DNA of 64,000 bases from Chitinophaga sp. Cy-1792. Lineage in GTDB: Bacteria; Bacteroidota; Bacteroidia; Chitinophagales; Chitinophagaceae. Within the stretch, counting starts at the first letter, position 1, and each line of letters starts with the position of its first letter. This document shows positions 27,473-37,200 of this stretch, one piece after another. The position numbers and the translations under genes were made by a program. The stretch lies in the NCBI RefSeq assembly GCF_011752935.1, contig NZ_VWWO01000001.1, forward strand, positions 2,480,001-2,544,000, read 5' to 3'. Below the pieces are notes generated by a model. The model searched no databases. It saw only the letters and a program-made list of their open reading frames with translations, and was not told where the DNA came from.

Positions 27473-29548
27473 TTAATACTGAAGCTGAAGAACAGGCTGA
27501 TTGTTACTGGCTTCTTTACTATTAAATGTCATATAGCCGTTAGAGTTATTGGCGCCGGTATTCATCAATAGCAACGATACCGTTTTGCTGCCACTCAGCA
27601 ACGCTGCATTGACAGCTTTGGTCACATCGATGTTGTAGGTGCCGGCAGCGGTAATGCTTACCTGACCTTGCAGGGTGGTGTCCATCGGTGCATTGTTCCA
27701 GGTAAGTGTATTTTCCAGCCACGAATTGGTGGTAGTGCCATATACATTTACCGTGTTGGTAATCGTAGTACCTGCGCAATAAATGCTGAGGATAGCCTTA
27801 CTTACATTACGTGTAGTCACCGGCGTGAAACTGAACTTCAGGTACGACTTACGTGCATATGAAGTAGCGTCGGCTTTTACGACCAGGAAGGAATCGGTGC
27901 CGTAATTGGCGTTGGCATAACTACCGTCACGCACATACGAATCTCCCAGTGAACTGCCTGCCTGTACGATTACAGCATGTTGAAATGCACCCACATCAGG
28001 GTTGCCGGCAGGTAAAGTATTGCCTGCGAAATCCACGCCACCGTTACTGCTGATCAGTATGCCGGCATTACGGCAACGGGAAGTATCTGCTACATTATAT
28101 CCTGAAGCTACGCTGAAACCATTTCCTGTAGCAGGATTTGTGAATAATGGATTGTCGTAGAAGTTGTTGCTGAGTACCGCCGTACCATAGCTGGCGCCGG
28201 AGAAAACACCGGAAGGGTACAGGCAGTTATTGTTGAACTGCATGGTGTTGGTCATCGCAACATTGGAAAAATTACCAATCGTAGACGTCGTGTAAATAAT
28301 GTTGTTGGAGAAATTGGCAGTAGCAGCTCCTGAACCGTTGTAAACCGCCAGCAGACTATTGGCAGGGTTCTTTATTACGAAAACATTGTTGTAGATCTGC
28401 CTGTTGTTATTACCGGATTTTTCAAACCAGAAAAGCTTTTTTGTCTGCGATCCCAGTGTGCCGATATCGTTTATACTCACGTTGTAACGTACGGTGATAT
28501 TTTTGGAATAACCCATAAACAGCATGAATCCGCCGTTGTTGTCGTGGGTATAGTTGTACTCAAAAATATCGCCATCAGTAACGGTAGCGGTGGTATAGCC
28601 ATCGGCGTCAAAAGCTTCACCATCGTTGGCGCCGCCGCCGGTCATGCCATACACTTCATTGTGTGCAACGAGGGTGCCGGTGCTGGCAATGGTCCAGATG
28701 CCGGCGAAGTTGGCGTCCATCGTCATGCAGGCTTTGTACACGGTGTTGTTGGTAACCTTGCTGCCACCACTCACCGACGACATCACGATACCATCTCCAT
28801 AAATATTCTCTATAAGATTATTATCGAAGATGATATTTTTTAACCTGCTGGCCATATCAGTAGCGCCTGTGGTACGTAAGCCTTCCACGGAGCAGTTGGC
28901 GATATGGCAGCTTTGTACCAATACATCGCTGAGCATACCGTTGATGATAATACCTCCGGAACCTTTGGCGTAATTGGTCTGATTTACCGTAGCTGCGTTA
29001 ACGTTATGAACGTAACAGTTACTGATGGTAATGTTGGAATTGAATGGATCGGTAGAAACGGCGCCCCCGTTGACTCTGATACCGGTAACGGCATAGGTGA
29101 CACCGGTGGGCACCGTATTGGTGATCTCGAGATTGTTCACTGTCCAATAAGAAACTTTATCCAGCAGTACGGTGATGGAACCGTTCTGCGCACCGCCGCC
29201 ATTGATGATAGGTAAGGTGCTGCCCCCATACTTGTCTATCACGATGGGAGCGCCGGCGATGCCGGAACCTTTGGGATGCAGGGTGTCGTTCCATACACCA
29301 CCGCTTTTAAACAGGATCTGGTCGCCGGGAGAAAAAGTCATGGAGTTAACTTTTGCAATAGACTGCCAGGCCGCTGTAGTACTGGTACCGGCGCTGGTAT
29401 CGCTGCCGGCGGGATCAACATAATAAACAGTGCCACCGGCACCCGTGACTGCTGATTTGCTTTGCGTCAGCTTTTGCAGTGGCTCCTGTTTGGCGCAGGC
29501 AGCCAGACAAACACAAGCCACTGTAATAATCGATAGTGTTTTTCTCAT
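27473..29548 (-). CDS. Right-handed parallel beta-helix lipoprotein with C-terminal DNRLRE/CBM96-like domain
   Basis: This 691-residue lipoprotein has lipobox Cys 18 (CVCLAACAKQE). Residues about 40-520 are a right-handed parallel beta-helix (VYYVDPAGSDTSAGTSTTAA at its start, then many Asn-rich coils such as NITISNCYVHNVNAATVNQT). Residues about 535-691 form a DNRLRE domain (GDSYVRDGSYANANYGTDSF, NVYGTTTNSWLENTLTWNNA). Beta-helix proteins in such loci include polysaccharide lyases, GH28-like and GH120-like enzymes; I see no decisive catalytic signature. Its place between SusD and GH2 indicates a part in degrading or binding the polysaccharide at the cell surface. Confidence 0.85.
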   Translation of the reverse strand: MRKTLSIITVACVCLAACAKQEPLQKLTQSKSAVTGAGGTVYYVDPAGSDTSAGTSTTAAWQSIAKVNSMTFSPGDQILFKSGGVWNDTLHPKGSGIAGAPIVIDKYGGSTLPIINGGGAQNGSITVLLDKVSYWTVNNLEITNTVPTGVTYAVTGIRVNGGAVSTDPFNSNITISNCYVHNVNAATVNQTNYAKGSGGIIINGMLSDVLVQSCHIANCSVEGLRTTGATDMASRLKNIIFDNNLIENIYGDGIVMSSVSGGSKVTNNTVYKACMTMDANFAGIWTIASTGTLVAHNEVYGMTGGGANDGEAFDADGYTTATVTDGDIFEYNYTHDNNGGFMLFMGYSKNITVRYNVSINDIGTLGSQTKKLFWFEKSGNNNRQIYNNVFVIKNPANSLLAVYNGSGAATANFSNNIIYTTSTIGNFSNVAMTNTMQFNNNCLYPSGVFSGASYGTAVLSNNFYDNPLFTNPATGNGFSVASGYNVADTSRCRNAGILISSNGGVDFAGNTLPAGNPDVGAFQHAVIVQAGSSLGDSYVRDGSYANANYGTDSFLVVKADATSYARKSYLKFSFTPVTTRNVSKAILSIYCAGTTITNTVNVYGTTTNSWLENTLTWNNAPMDTTLQGQVSITAAGTYNIDVTKAVNAALLSGSKTVSLLLMNTGANNSNGYMTFNSKEASNNQPVLQLQY

Positions 29549-29596
29549 GATTGCTATTTAAATGGTTAGAGAAGGGTGTGGAATCATAGATCGATT

Positions 29597-31057
29597 TTAA
29601 AGTCCGCTGTTGATTTGTTTGTCGGAGTAAGGAACTGGCAGCCAGTACCTGTCTTTCGTGATGGCGTTGAGTGGTTTTAAATCATCTGTTGCTTTGTTGT
29701 TGTTGGCGGATTCAACGAGTTCGAGGCGTTGCAGGTCGAACCAGCGGGTATATTCTCCTGCAAACTCCCAGCCTCGTTCTGCTACTACTGCATCTGCAAA
29801 AGCAGTCCCTGATAAACCCGGCGTAAGGTCTGTCAGTCCTGCACGGCTACGGATGCTGTTAACAGCCGCGTAGGCATCTGCCGAAGGCGTACCTGTACTA
29901 CGTGCCTGTGCTTCTGCGTAGGTCAGCAATACCTGTGCATAACGCAACATCTTCACAGAAAGATCTGTAGCAGAAGTAAGATAGCCGGGAGTAGGCGTGT
30001 TTACGCGAAATTTGTTATAGTAAGGGTGTTTGGTCTGACCATTCTGCCAGTTGATATTACCGGCGCTGGTTTTGAAAACGGTATAGAAAGTGGCATCTTT
30101 TCTTTTGCCCGCAGGGAAGTTATTAAAGAAAGTTACTTCACAGAAATAATCATCCCAGCCGGATTCATCGCCAGGCATGGCGGATTTACCATACAGCGTA
30201 CTTGGGTTGCCGCAGCTGTTGCAGAATTGTAAGGTGAACACATCTTCCGGTGTACTGTTGCTGCTGGTAGTGCCTGTCCACAGCGTAGCAAAATCCGGTA
30301 CCAGGTCAAAACCATAGGTCGCTTTGTTGTCGATGACCTCTTTAGCTTTAGCCGCTGCCAGTGCATATTTGGAGGCATCTTTTAAAGGATAGCCTGCTTC
30401 TGTAAGATACACTTCTGCCAGCAATGCTTTGGCGGTGCCTGCACTGGCCCTGCCTGCCGCTGGTTTGCTACTGCCCATCAGCGTTTCTGCATTTTTTAAA
30501 TCAGATTCAATTAAGGCATAAATAGCCGCTGGCGCGCTTTTTTGTATAGATAAAAGATCAGCGCTGTATTTAGAAGTAGTGATCAGCGGAATATTGCCCC
30601 AGAGGCGCACCAGCCAGAAGTAGGAGAAGGCCCGCAGGAAATAGGCCTCACCGCCGATTTGTTTAATATTGGCAGTAGTACCCACTTTTCCATAATTTTC
30701 GATGATGTTGTTGGCGTTTTGTATAGACTTATAACATCCCAGCCAGATAACGTTTATCCTGCTGTTGGTAGAGTTGACGGCAAACTGGTCCATCTCTCTC
30801 AGCTCCTGTTTGTTGCTGGCAGGATGTGTGGTAAGATCGTCGGAGCCCATCAGCACCGCATCCAGTGCGGCGGACGCAAAGCCTGATGTATAACCGTTTT
30901 TCAGTGGCTGATAAGCGCCTGTCAGCGCCGTTTGTAAGCCTTCAATGGTACTGAGTGCCGCATCGCCCACCAGCTGGCCATTTGGATTTTCGTTTAGTTC
31001 CTTATTGCATGCGGTAGTCAGCGATGCGAGTAATATGATAGAGAATATCTTTTTCAT
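29597..31057 (-). CDS. RagB/SusD family nutrient-binding lipoprotein
   Basis: This 486-residue SusD-like lipoprotein has lipobox Cys 17 (LLASLTTACNKELNENPNGQ). Features: TPR-like helices with EAYFLRAFSYFWLVRLWGNI and PLITTS near residue 135, and the C-terminal FADAVVAERGWEFAGEYTRW, FDLQRLELVE, NAITKDRYWLPVPYSDKQIN. It pairs with the SusC at 31078 (20 bp apart) as the substrate-capturing lid. This is the paired, glycan-locus type, unlike the shorter SusD at 1491. Confidence 0.95.
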   Translation of the reverse strand: MKKIFSIILLASLTTACNKELNENPNGQLVGDAALSTIEGLQTALTGAYQPLKNGYTSGFASAALDAVLMGSDDLTTHPASNKQELREMDQFAVNSTNSRINVIWLGCYKSIQNANNIIENYGKVGTTANIKQIGGEAYFLRAFSYFWLVRLWGNIPLITTSKYSADLLSIQKSAPAAIYALIESDLKNAETLMGSSKPAAGRASAGTAKALLAEVYLTEAGYPLKDASKYALAAAKAKEVIDNKATYGFDLVPDFATLWTGTTSSNSTPEDVFTLQFCNSCGNPSTLYGKSAMPGDESGWDDYFCEVTFFNNFPAGKRKDATFYTVFKTSAGNINWQNGQTKHPYYNKFRVNTPTPGYLTSATDLSVKMLRYAQVLLTYAEAQARSTGTPSADAYAAVNSIRSRAGLTDLTPGLSGTAFADAVVAERGWEFAGEYTRWFDLQRLELVESANNNKATDDLKPLNAITKDRYWLPVPYSDKQINSGL

Positions 31058-31077
31058 GTTGTTGTTTTTGGGAGATG

Positions 31078-34000
31078 TTATAATCCGATTTTTACGCCTG
31101 CAGTAATAGTTTTGGCATTTGGATAAGAGCCATAGTCAATACTCTGGTTGACGTCACTTCCTGCGCCGGTAGCCACACTGTTGGTTTCAGGATCGAAGCC
31201 CTTGTATTTGGTGATCGTGATGAAGTTGGCTGCACGCAGGTACACGGTAATTCTGGCCTGTTTAACCATAGACGGTGGCAGCTCGTAGCTCAGACTGATA
31301 TTCTTGAAACGGATAAAGGTGCCATCTTCCAGGAAGCGGGTAGTAACGGTGTAGTTCTTGTTGGTTTTGCTGAAGGCCGGAATGTCGGAAGTCTCGTTCT
31401 GCTTAGGGATATACCTGTTTTTGATGTCTGCAATGGTTGCCTGGCGCATATCTGAGTTAGCAGTAATGCCGGCAGCATAGGTGTAGTCCAGTTTATCGTA
31501 GCCACCTAACGACTGCACAAAAATGTTCAGCGTAAATCCTTTCCAGTTGATGGTATTGTTGAAGCCCCAGGAATATTTAGGCAGGCCATGTCCGATGATA
31601 TGGTAATCACTGCCATCGATGATTTTGTTGCCGTCGAGGTCCAGGTATTTCGAATCTCCCGGTACGTTGCCATAGGCAGCAGCGGCGGCGGCTTCGTCAG
31701 GTTTCCAGGTGCCCTGATACGTGAGTCCCCAGTAGGTGCCCAGTGGCTGACCCGGAATAATCATGAACTCCGGCTGTGGCGATAATCCGGAGCCTATATT
31801 GGTGCCGGAAGGAATGCTCTTATCGGAATATAACGACACTACTCTGTTGCGGAGGAAAGAGATATTAAACGCACTGTTCCAGGTTACACTGCCGTTACGG
31901 ATGATATCGCCGGAAACGGCCAGCTCTATACCCCTGTTATTCACCTTTCCAACGTTGGACAACACACTGCCGCCACCCATATAGTTAGGGATAGGTACGG
32001 ACAGCAGCAGGTTGCTGGTATTCTTGTTATAATAGTCGGCGGTAAGGGAAAGGCGATTGTCAAACATATCTGCATCTATGCCAAGGTCCCACTGGCGGGT
32101 GGTTTCCCATTTCAGGCCGGGATTGCCCGGGTTGCCCAAAACGATGCCTGGTGTTACACTTCCCGGTATGATAGTGGTAGATACATTGGTATAGGTAGTG
32201 AGTGTCTGGTAAGGGTTGATGGCCTGGTTACCGGTTACACCGTACCCTGTTCTGATTTTTAAGTTATTGAGGAAGTGAACACTTTTCATGAAATCCATTT
32301 CTGACAGCTTCCATGCGGCGCCCACAGAAGGGAAAGTGCTGTACTGGTTGCCGTTCTGGAATTTGGAAGAACCATCACGACGTACACCTGCGGTGAAATA
32401 GTAACGGCCTTTGTAATCATAGTTGACCCTTCCCAGGTACGACAGCAGCTTGTAATCAGTATAGTTAGTACCTACGCCATAGGTCTGCGCCAGGGCGAGG
32501 TTGTAGTATTCCATACCCGGGTAGGTCAGACTGTTGCCATTGGCATTGAATCCATTTGCAGTGAAGTACTGATATTCCATTACGCCGGTAACTGTCAGCT
32601 GGTGGGCATTATTAAAAAGGTGGCTGTAGGTCAGGTTGTTGGTGCTTTGTATACCGATGTTTTCCGTAGAGCCACGGCCAGCATTGGCGGTTCTTGCGGA
32701 AGAAATGGAAGCACCGGTATAATTCATCGTTTGTACGTTGCCGTAGTTAACGGCGCCGGTCATATCAAAGGTAAGGCCGGGCACGAATTCGTATTTGAGT
32801 CCGGCGATGGTAGCGAAGGTAGAATTATAGGTAACCCTGCGCTGGTCAGTAGCCAGTGCTACCGGGTTGAAGGAAATGGAACCTACCGGGTCGTTGAGCG
32901 TATAGGCGCCGTTGGAATCTCTTACCGGCACAGTGGGCGCCCAGGCGATGGCCTGTGTAATGGGAGCATCTCTACCTGTAATACCGGTATTCATGGTTTC
33001 ATTTCTGACAGCATAGGCATTTACATGTAGCTGTAATTTTTTATATAGTTGAGATGTTACGGCTGCCCTTAATGCATATCTTTTTAAAGAAGAATTAATG
33101 ATGATACCCTGTTGATTGAGGAAATTACCGCTGGTATAGAAGCGTGTTTTATCGTTTCCTCCGGAGATACTCAGCTGATATTCCTGTGCAGGTGCTGTTC
33201 TGAATATCTGGTCCTGCCAGTTGGTGCCGCCGTTGGATTTAAAATTGGCGATCTGGGCGTCGGTATAGATAGGGGTAGTACCGTTGGCAGCGGCGTTGGC
33301 GTTTGCAGTGGTGGCAAAATCAGCTGCATTGAGCAGGTCGAGCTTCTTCAGCACCTGGGCGCTGGAAAACTGGCTCATGAAGTCGATGCTGGTTTTACCG
33401 GCTTTTCCCCTTTTAGTGGTAATCACGATGACACCGTTGGCGCCACGACTACCATAGATTGCGGTAGAAGAGGCGTCTTTGAGGATGTCCATCGTTTCGA
33501 TGTCATTAGGGTTTACGGTAGACGGGTCGGCGCCTACATAACCATCGATGACATATAACGGGTTGTTGTCACCTTTAATGGAGTTATTCCCCCTGATCCT
33601 CACGGAAACCTCGCCGCCGGGAGCGCCGGCATTAGATACCACCTGAACGCCGGCAGCACGGCCCTGCAGGATCTGCTGCACATTCACCACAGGCTGCTCC
33701 TTAAAGTCGCGGGTAGATACAGAAGATATCGACCCGGTGAGGTCGCGCTTTTTCTGGGTGCCATAACCGACTACCACCACATCATTGATGGTGTTAACCC
33801 GGGAAGCCATGGTAATGATCAGGGGCAGACTGACATTATTCAGCGGAATTTCCTGTCTGTTATAATTAATAGCAGAGAAAGTAAGTGTTTCTGCCGGCTG
33901 GGCATCTATTTCGAAATATCCTGATGCGTTGGTCATGGCGCCGGTTGTTTTTCCCTTGACCTGCACACTGATACCAGGTATAGGAACGCCTGTATCATCC

Positions 34001-34086
34001 TTTACCGTTCCGGTAATCTTTTTGGTTTGTGCCCACATGCCCAGTGGAAATAGCAGGAGAATAAATAGCAATAGTCGTTGAGACAT
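31078..34086 (-). CDS. SusC/RagA TonB-dependent outer-membrane receptor
   Basis: This 1002-residue receptor has signal peptide MSQRLLLFILLLFPLGMWAQ, a carboxypeptidase-like domain (ITGTVKDDTGVPIPGISVQV), a plug with the SusC hallmarks VVVVGYGTQKKRDLTGSISS and ILKDASSTAIYGSRGANGVI, and a barrel ending at KTITAGVKIGL. Unlike the receptor at 2894 it has no STN domain, so it is not wired to a FecR/sigma pair. Control by the adjacent HTCS is expected. It is first in the leftward operon and imports oligosaccharides made by the surface enzymes. Confidence 0.95.
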   Translation of the reverse strand: MSQRLLLFILLLFPLGMWAQTKKITGTVKDDTGVPIPGISVQVKGKTTGAMTNASGYFEIDAQPAETLTFSAINYNRQEIPLNNVSLPLIITMASRVNTINDVVVVGYGTQKKRDLTGSISSVSTRDFKEQPVVNVQQILQGRAAGVQVVSNAGAPGGEVSVRIRGNNSIKGDNNPLYVIDGYVGADPSTVNPNDIETMDILKDASSTAIYGSRGANGVIVITTKRGKAGKTSIDFMSQFSSAQVLKKLDLLNAADFATTANANAAANGTTPIYTDAQIANFKSNGGTNWQDQIFRTAPAQEYQLSISGGNDKTRFYTSGNFLNQQGIIINSSLKRYALRAAVTSQLYKKLQLHVNAYAVRNETMNTGITGRDAPITQAIAWAPTVPVRDSNGAYTLNDPVGSISFNPVALATDQRRVTYNSTFATIAGLKYEFVPGLTFDMTGAVNYGNVQTMNYTGASISSARTANAGRGSTENIGIQSTNNLTYSHLFNNAHQLTVTGVMEYQYFTANGFNANGNSLTYPGMEYYNLALAQTYGVGTNYTDYKLLSYLGRVNYDYKGRYYFTAGVRRDGSSKFQNGNQYSTFPSVGAAWKLSEMDFMKSVHFLNNLKIRTGYGVTGNQAINPYQTLTTYTNVSTTIIPGSVTPGIVLGNPGNPGLKWETTRQWDLGIDADMFDNRLSLTADYYNKNTSNLLLSVPIPNYMGGGSVLSNVGKVNNRGIELAVSGDIIRNGSVTWNSAFNISFLRNRVVSLYSDKSIPSGTNIGSGLSPQPEFMIIPGQPLGTYWGLTYQGTWKPDEAAAAAAYGNVPGDSKYLDLDGNKIIDGSDYHIIGHGLPKYSWGFNNTINWKGFTLNIFVQSLGGYDKLDYTYAAGITANSDMRQATIADIKNRYIPKQNETSDIPAFSKTNKNYTVTTRFLEDGTFIRFKNISLSYELPPSMVKQARITVYLRAANFITITKYKGFDPETNSVATGAGSDVNQSIDYGSYPNAKTITAGVKIGL

Positions 34087-34269
34087 AACGTTAGATTTTG
34101 GAATTTATAGTAGTGGCAAGATATCTTCCGGCGGGGGAGCGGATCGGGTAAAATCAGAAAAAAAATGGGGGAAAATTGTAAATTCCGCTAGAAAAGCAGG
34201 TTTTTTTGTCCTGCGTGAACAATGAAGATCGCCAAAAAAGGAGCCAGCTGAGCACTGATTTAATAATGA

Positions 34270-37200
34270 ATGTTTGATGTAATGATGCCAAAATCTACTT
34301 TCCTGTTACTGCTATTACTGGCATGCCTGCGCATGAATGGCCAGGAATTGCTGTTTAATCACCTCACTTCTGAAGAAGGGCTCGACCCTGGCGCTGTGCT
34401 TTGCATCGCCCGGGACAATAACGGGTTTATGTGGTTCGGTACACAAAACGGCCTTGACCGCTACGATACCCGGCGTTTTATGCATTATAAAAGTCCGCTG
34501 AGTAAATACATCGATGTTCCGGAAAACTATTTTACTCACCTGCTGGCAGATTCCCGCCATCAATTATGGGTAGGCACCCGTAACGGCCTGAATAAATATA
34601 ACCCCGTCACCGACCAGCTCGACCTGGTAACGCTCACGGATAAACCGGGAAAGAATAACTTAAGTATCTCCTGTATATATGAAGACCGGCAGGGAAATCT
34701 CTGGATATGGTCGTCTGAAGGGTTGTTTAAACAAACAAACGGTCAGTCTGGCAGCTTTCAGCTGGTGCCGGTGCCTGATTCGGTGGCCGGCCTCGCAGAA
34801 AACAATAACCTCCGCACCATCTACCAGGACTATACCGGCGCCTACTGGATCGGGTCTTCCCTGGGCCTCACCCGCATGACATTTAACAAAGGGCAGGCAG
34901 TTTTCCGCTCTTACCGGCATAGCAGCCAGAATAAGGAAAGCCTGAGTGATAATTATGTCACCGTTATCATTGGTGACAATGAAAACCGGTTGTGGATAGG
35001 TACCCAGCAGGGCGGACTGAATTATTTCGATCCGCTGAAGCAGTCTTTCAGGCGGTATGAATCTGGTGGAGGGAATGGTCTTATTAATAATAATATAAGA
35101 GATATTACCATAGATTCCCTGGGCCGGCTATGGATCGGAACGCAGGGCGGCATCAGTATCTTCAGCCCGGGGGAGGAGCGTTTTCTCAATTACCATTCCG
35201 ACCCTGAACAGGTGCAGTCGCTCAGTCATAACTCCGTGTACAGCATCTTCCTGGACCATCATGGTACTGCCTGGATTGGCACCTACTGGGGCGGCGTTAA
35301 CAGTGTAGCGGTCAACAATACCCCTTTTCATATATACAGGACCGGTAGTTATCCGCAGGGTATCAATAATAATGTAGTCAGCGCCATTGCGGAAGATGCC
35401 GTACATAACCTATGGGTAGGCACAGAAGGCGGCGGACTGAATTACCTCAACAGTGCCACGCAGCAGGCAACTGTTTTCAGGCATAACGCTGCCGATAGCA
35501 ACTCGCTGGGTTCTGATCTTGTAAAGATGATTTATAAAGATACCGATGGTAATTTCTGGGTAGGCACCCATGGTGGAGGTTTAAATGTATTTAATCCAGC
35601 CACAAAAAATTTTACCAGATTTTTTTATAAAGATAATGACCCGGTAGTGCGTAGTTCGGAAGTGCTGTCTATGCTGGAAAGCAGGGACGGCATCTGCTGG
35701 ATTGGTATGCAGACAGGTTTGCTCGCATTTAAAAGAACCGGACGCACCTTGAGTAAACTCCCCGACAATCATCTTACCGGAATAGTGGGCAAAAACTCCA
35801 TAAAAGCCATGCTGCAGGCCAGCAACGGTGATATCTGGGTAGGTACCTCTGTGGCACTTTTTCTGCTGCCGCATGGCACACAAAACGTATTAAGATTTAC
35901 CGTAAAAGATAGTCTGCCAAGGAATAATATTAATTGTATCCAGGAAGATGCCGCTGGTAATATCTGGATCGGCTGTGCTTTTGGCGGACTCGCACGATAT
36001 ATGCCCAACGGCAGCAACAAAAAGTTTGAAGTCTACACAAAAGAAAGCGGCCTTCCCGATGATAATATAACCGCCATTCGTGCAGCCGGACACAATAATC
36101 TGTGGATCAGTACCGGCAACGGTTTATGCAAGCTGGATGCAGGCCGCATGGTTTTTAAAAACTATAATAAGAGCGACGGACTGGCGGGCAATATATTCAA
36201 CATCAACTCCAGTTGCATTACCAGCGATGGCAGGCTGATGTTTGGTGGCTATAATGGTATCACTTTCTTTCATCCGGAAGAAATAAAGGAAAATCTGTAT
36301 GCACCAAAGACTTTCCTGACCGGACTTAAATTATTCGATCAGACAATTGCCGTAAATACGCCGGATAAGCTGCTACGTAAGGAAATCAGTCAGACGGAAC
36401 ATATACGTTTCACTGCGCAGCAAAATGTATTCACCCTCGAATTTGCGACACTGAATTATGTGCAGTCCGATAAAAATGTATATGCGTATACGTTAGATGG
36501 GTTCGACAAGGAATGGAACTATTCCACCACACCGTCTGCAACCTACATGAACCTGCCGGCGGGAGAATATGATTTTCTGGCGAAAGGTTCCAATAATGAC
36601 GGTATATGGGGGCCGCCTGTGCGGCTGCATATCACTGTGTTGCCACCTATCTGGAAAACCTGGCTGGCTTATATCCTGTATACGCTGCTGCTGATAGCCA
36701 TTGGCTTTTTTGTGATTCGCTTTTTTGTTTTGCGTTCCCTGATAAGAAAGGATAAGGAGCTGACCCGCCTGAAACTGGACTTCTTCACCAATATATCGCA
36801 TGAAATGCGTTCCAGGTTATCGTTGATCATTGGTCCTGCTGAAAAATTATTGCTGATAAACAAAGAAGATTATGAAAATACGCGTCAGTTGCAGATCATA
36901 CGCAAGAACTCAGAAAGCCTGCTGCACCTTATTACAGAGCTGATGGACTTCAGGAAGGCGGAATCCGGCAACCTGGCATTGCAGGTAACGGAACAGGATA
37001 TTGTGGCCTGTGTGCGGGAGATCTTCTATACTTTTGAAGACAGGGCTTTGTCGATGAATATACAACATGAATTCGTATGTCCGTCGCCGGTAGTCATTCC
37101 TTTTGACAGGGAACAGCTGGAGAAGGTATTTTACAACCTGTTTTACAATGCCTATAAATTTACGCCTTCCGGTGGCAGTATTTCCGCCACCATAACGGAT

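Noticed and set aside
34196..34215. GCAGG/CCTGC hairpin before the HTCS gene as terminator
   Set aside because: The stem is only 5 bp with a T-rich loop and lies between divergent genes, so a terminator is not expected there.
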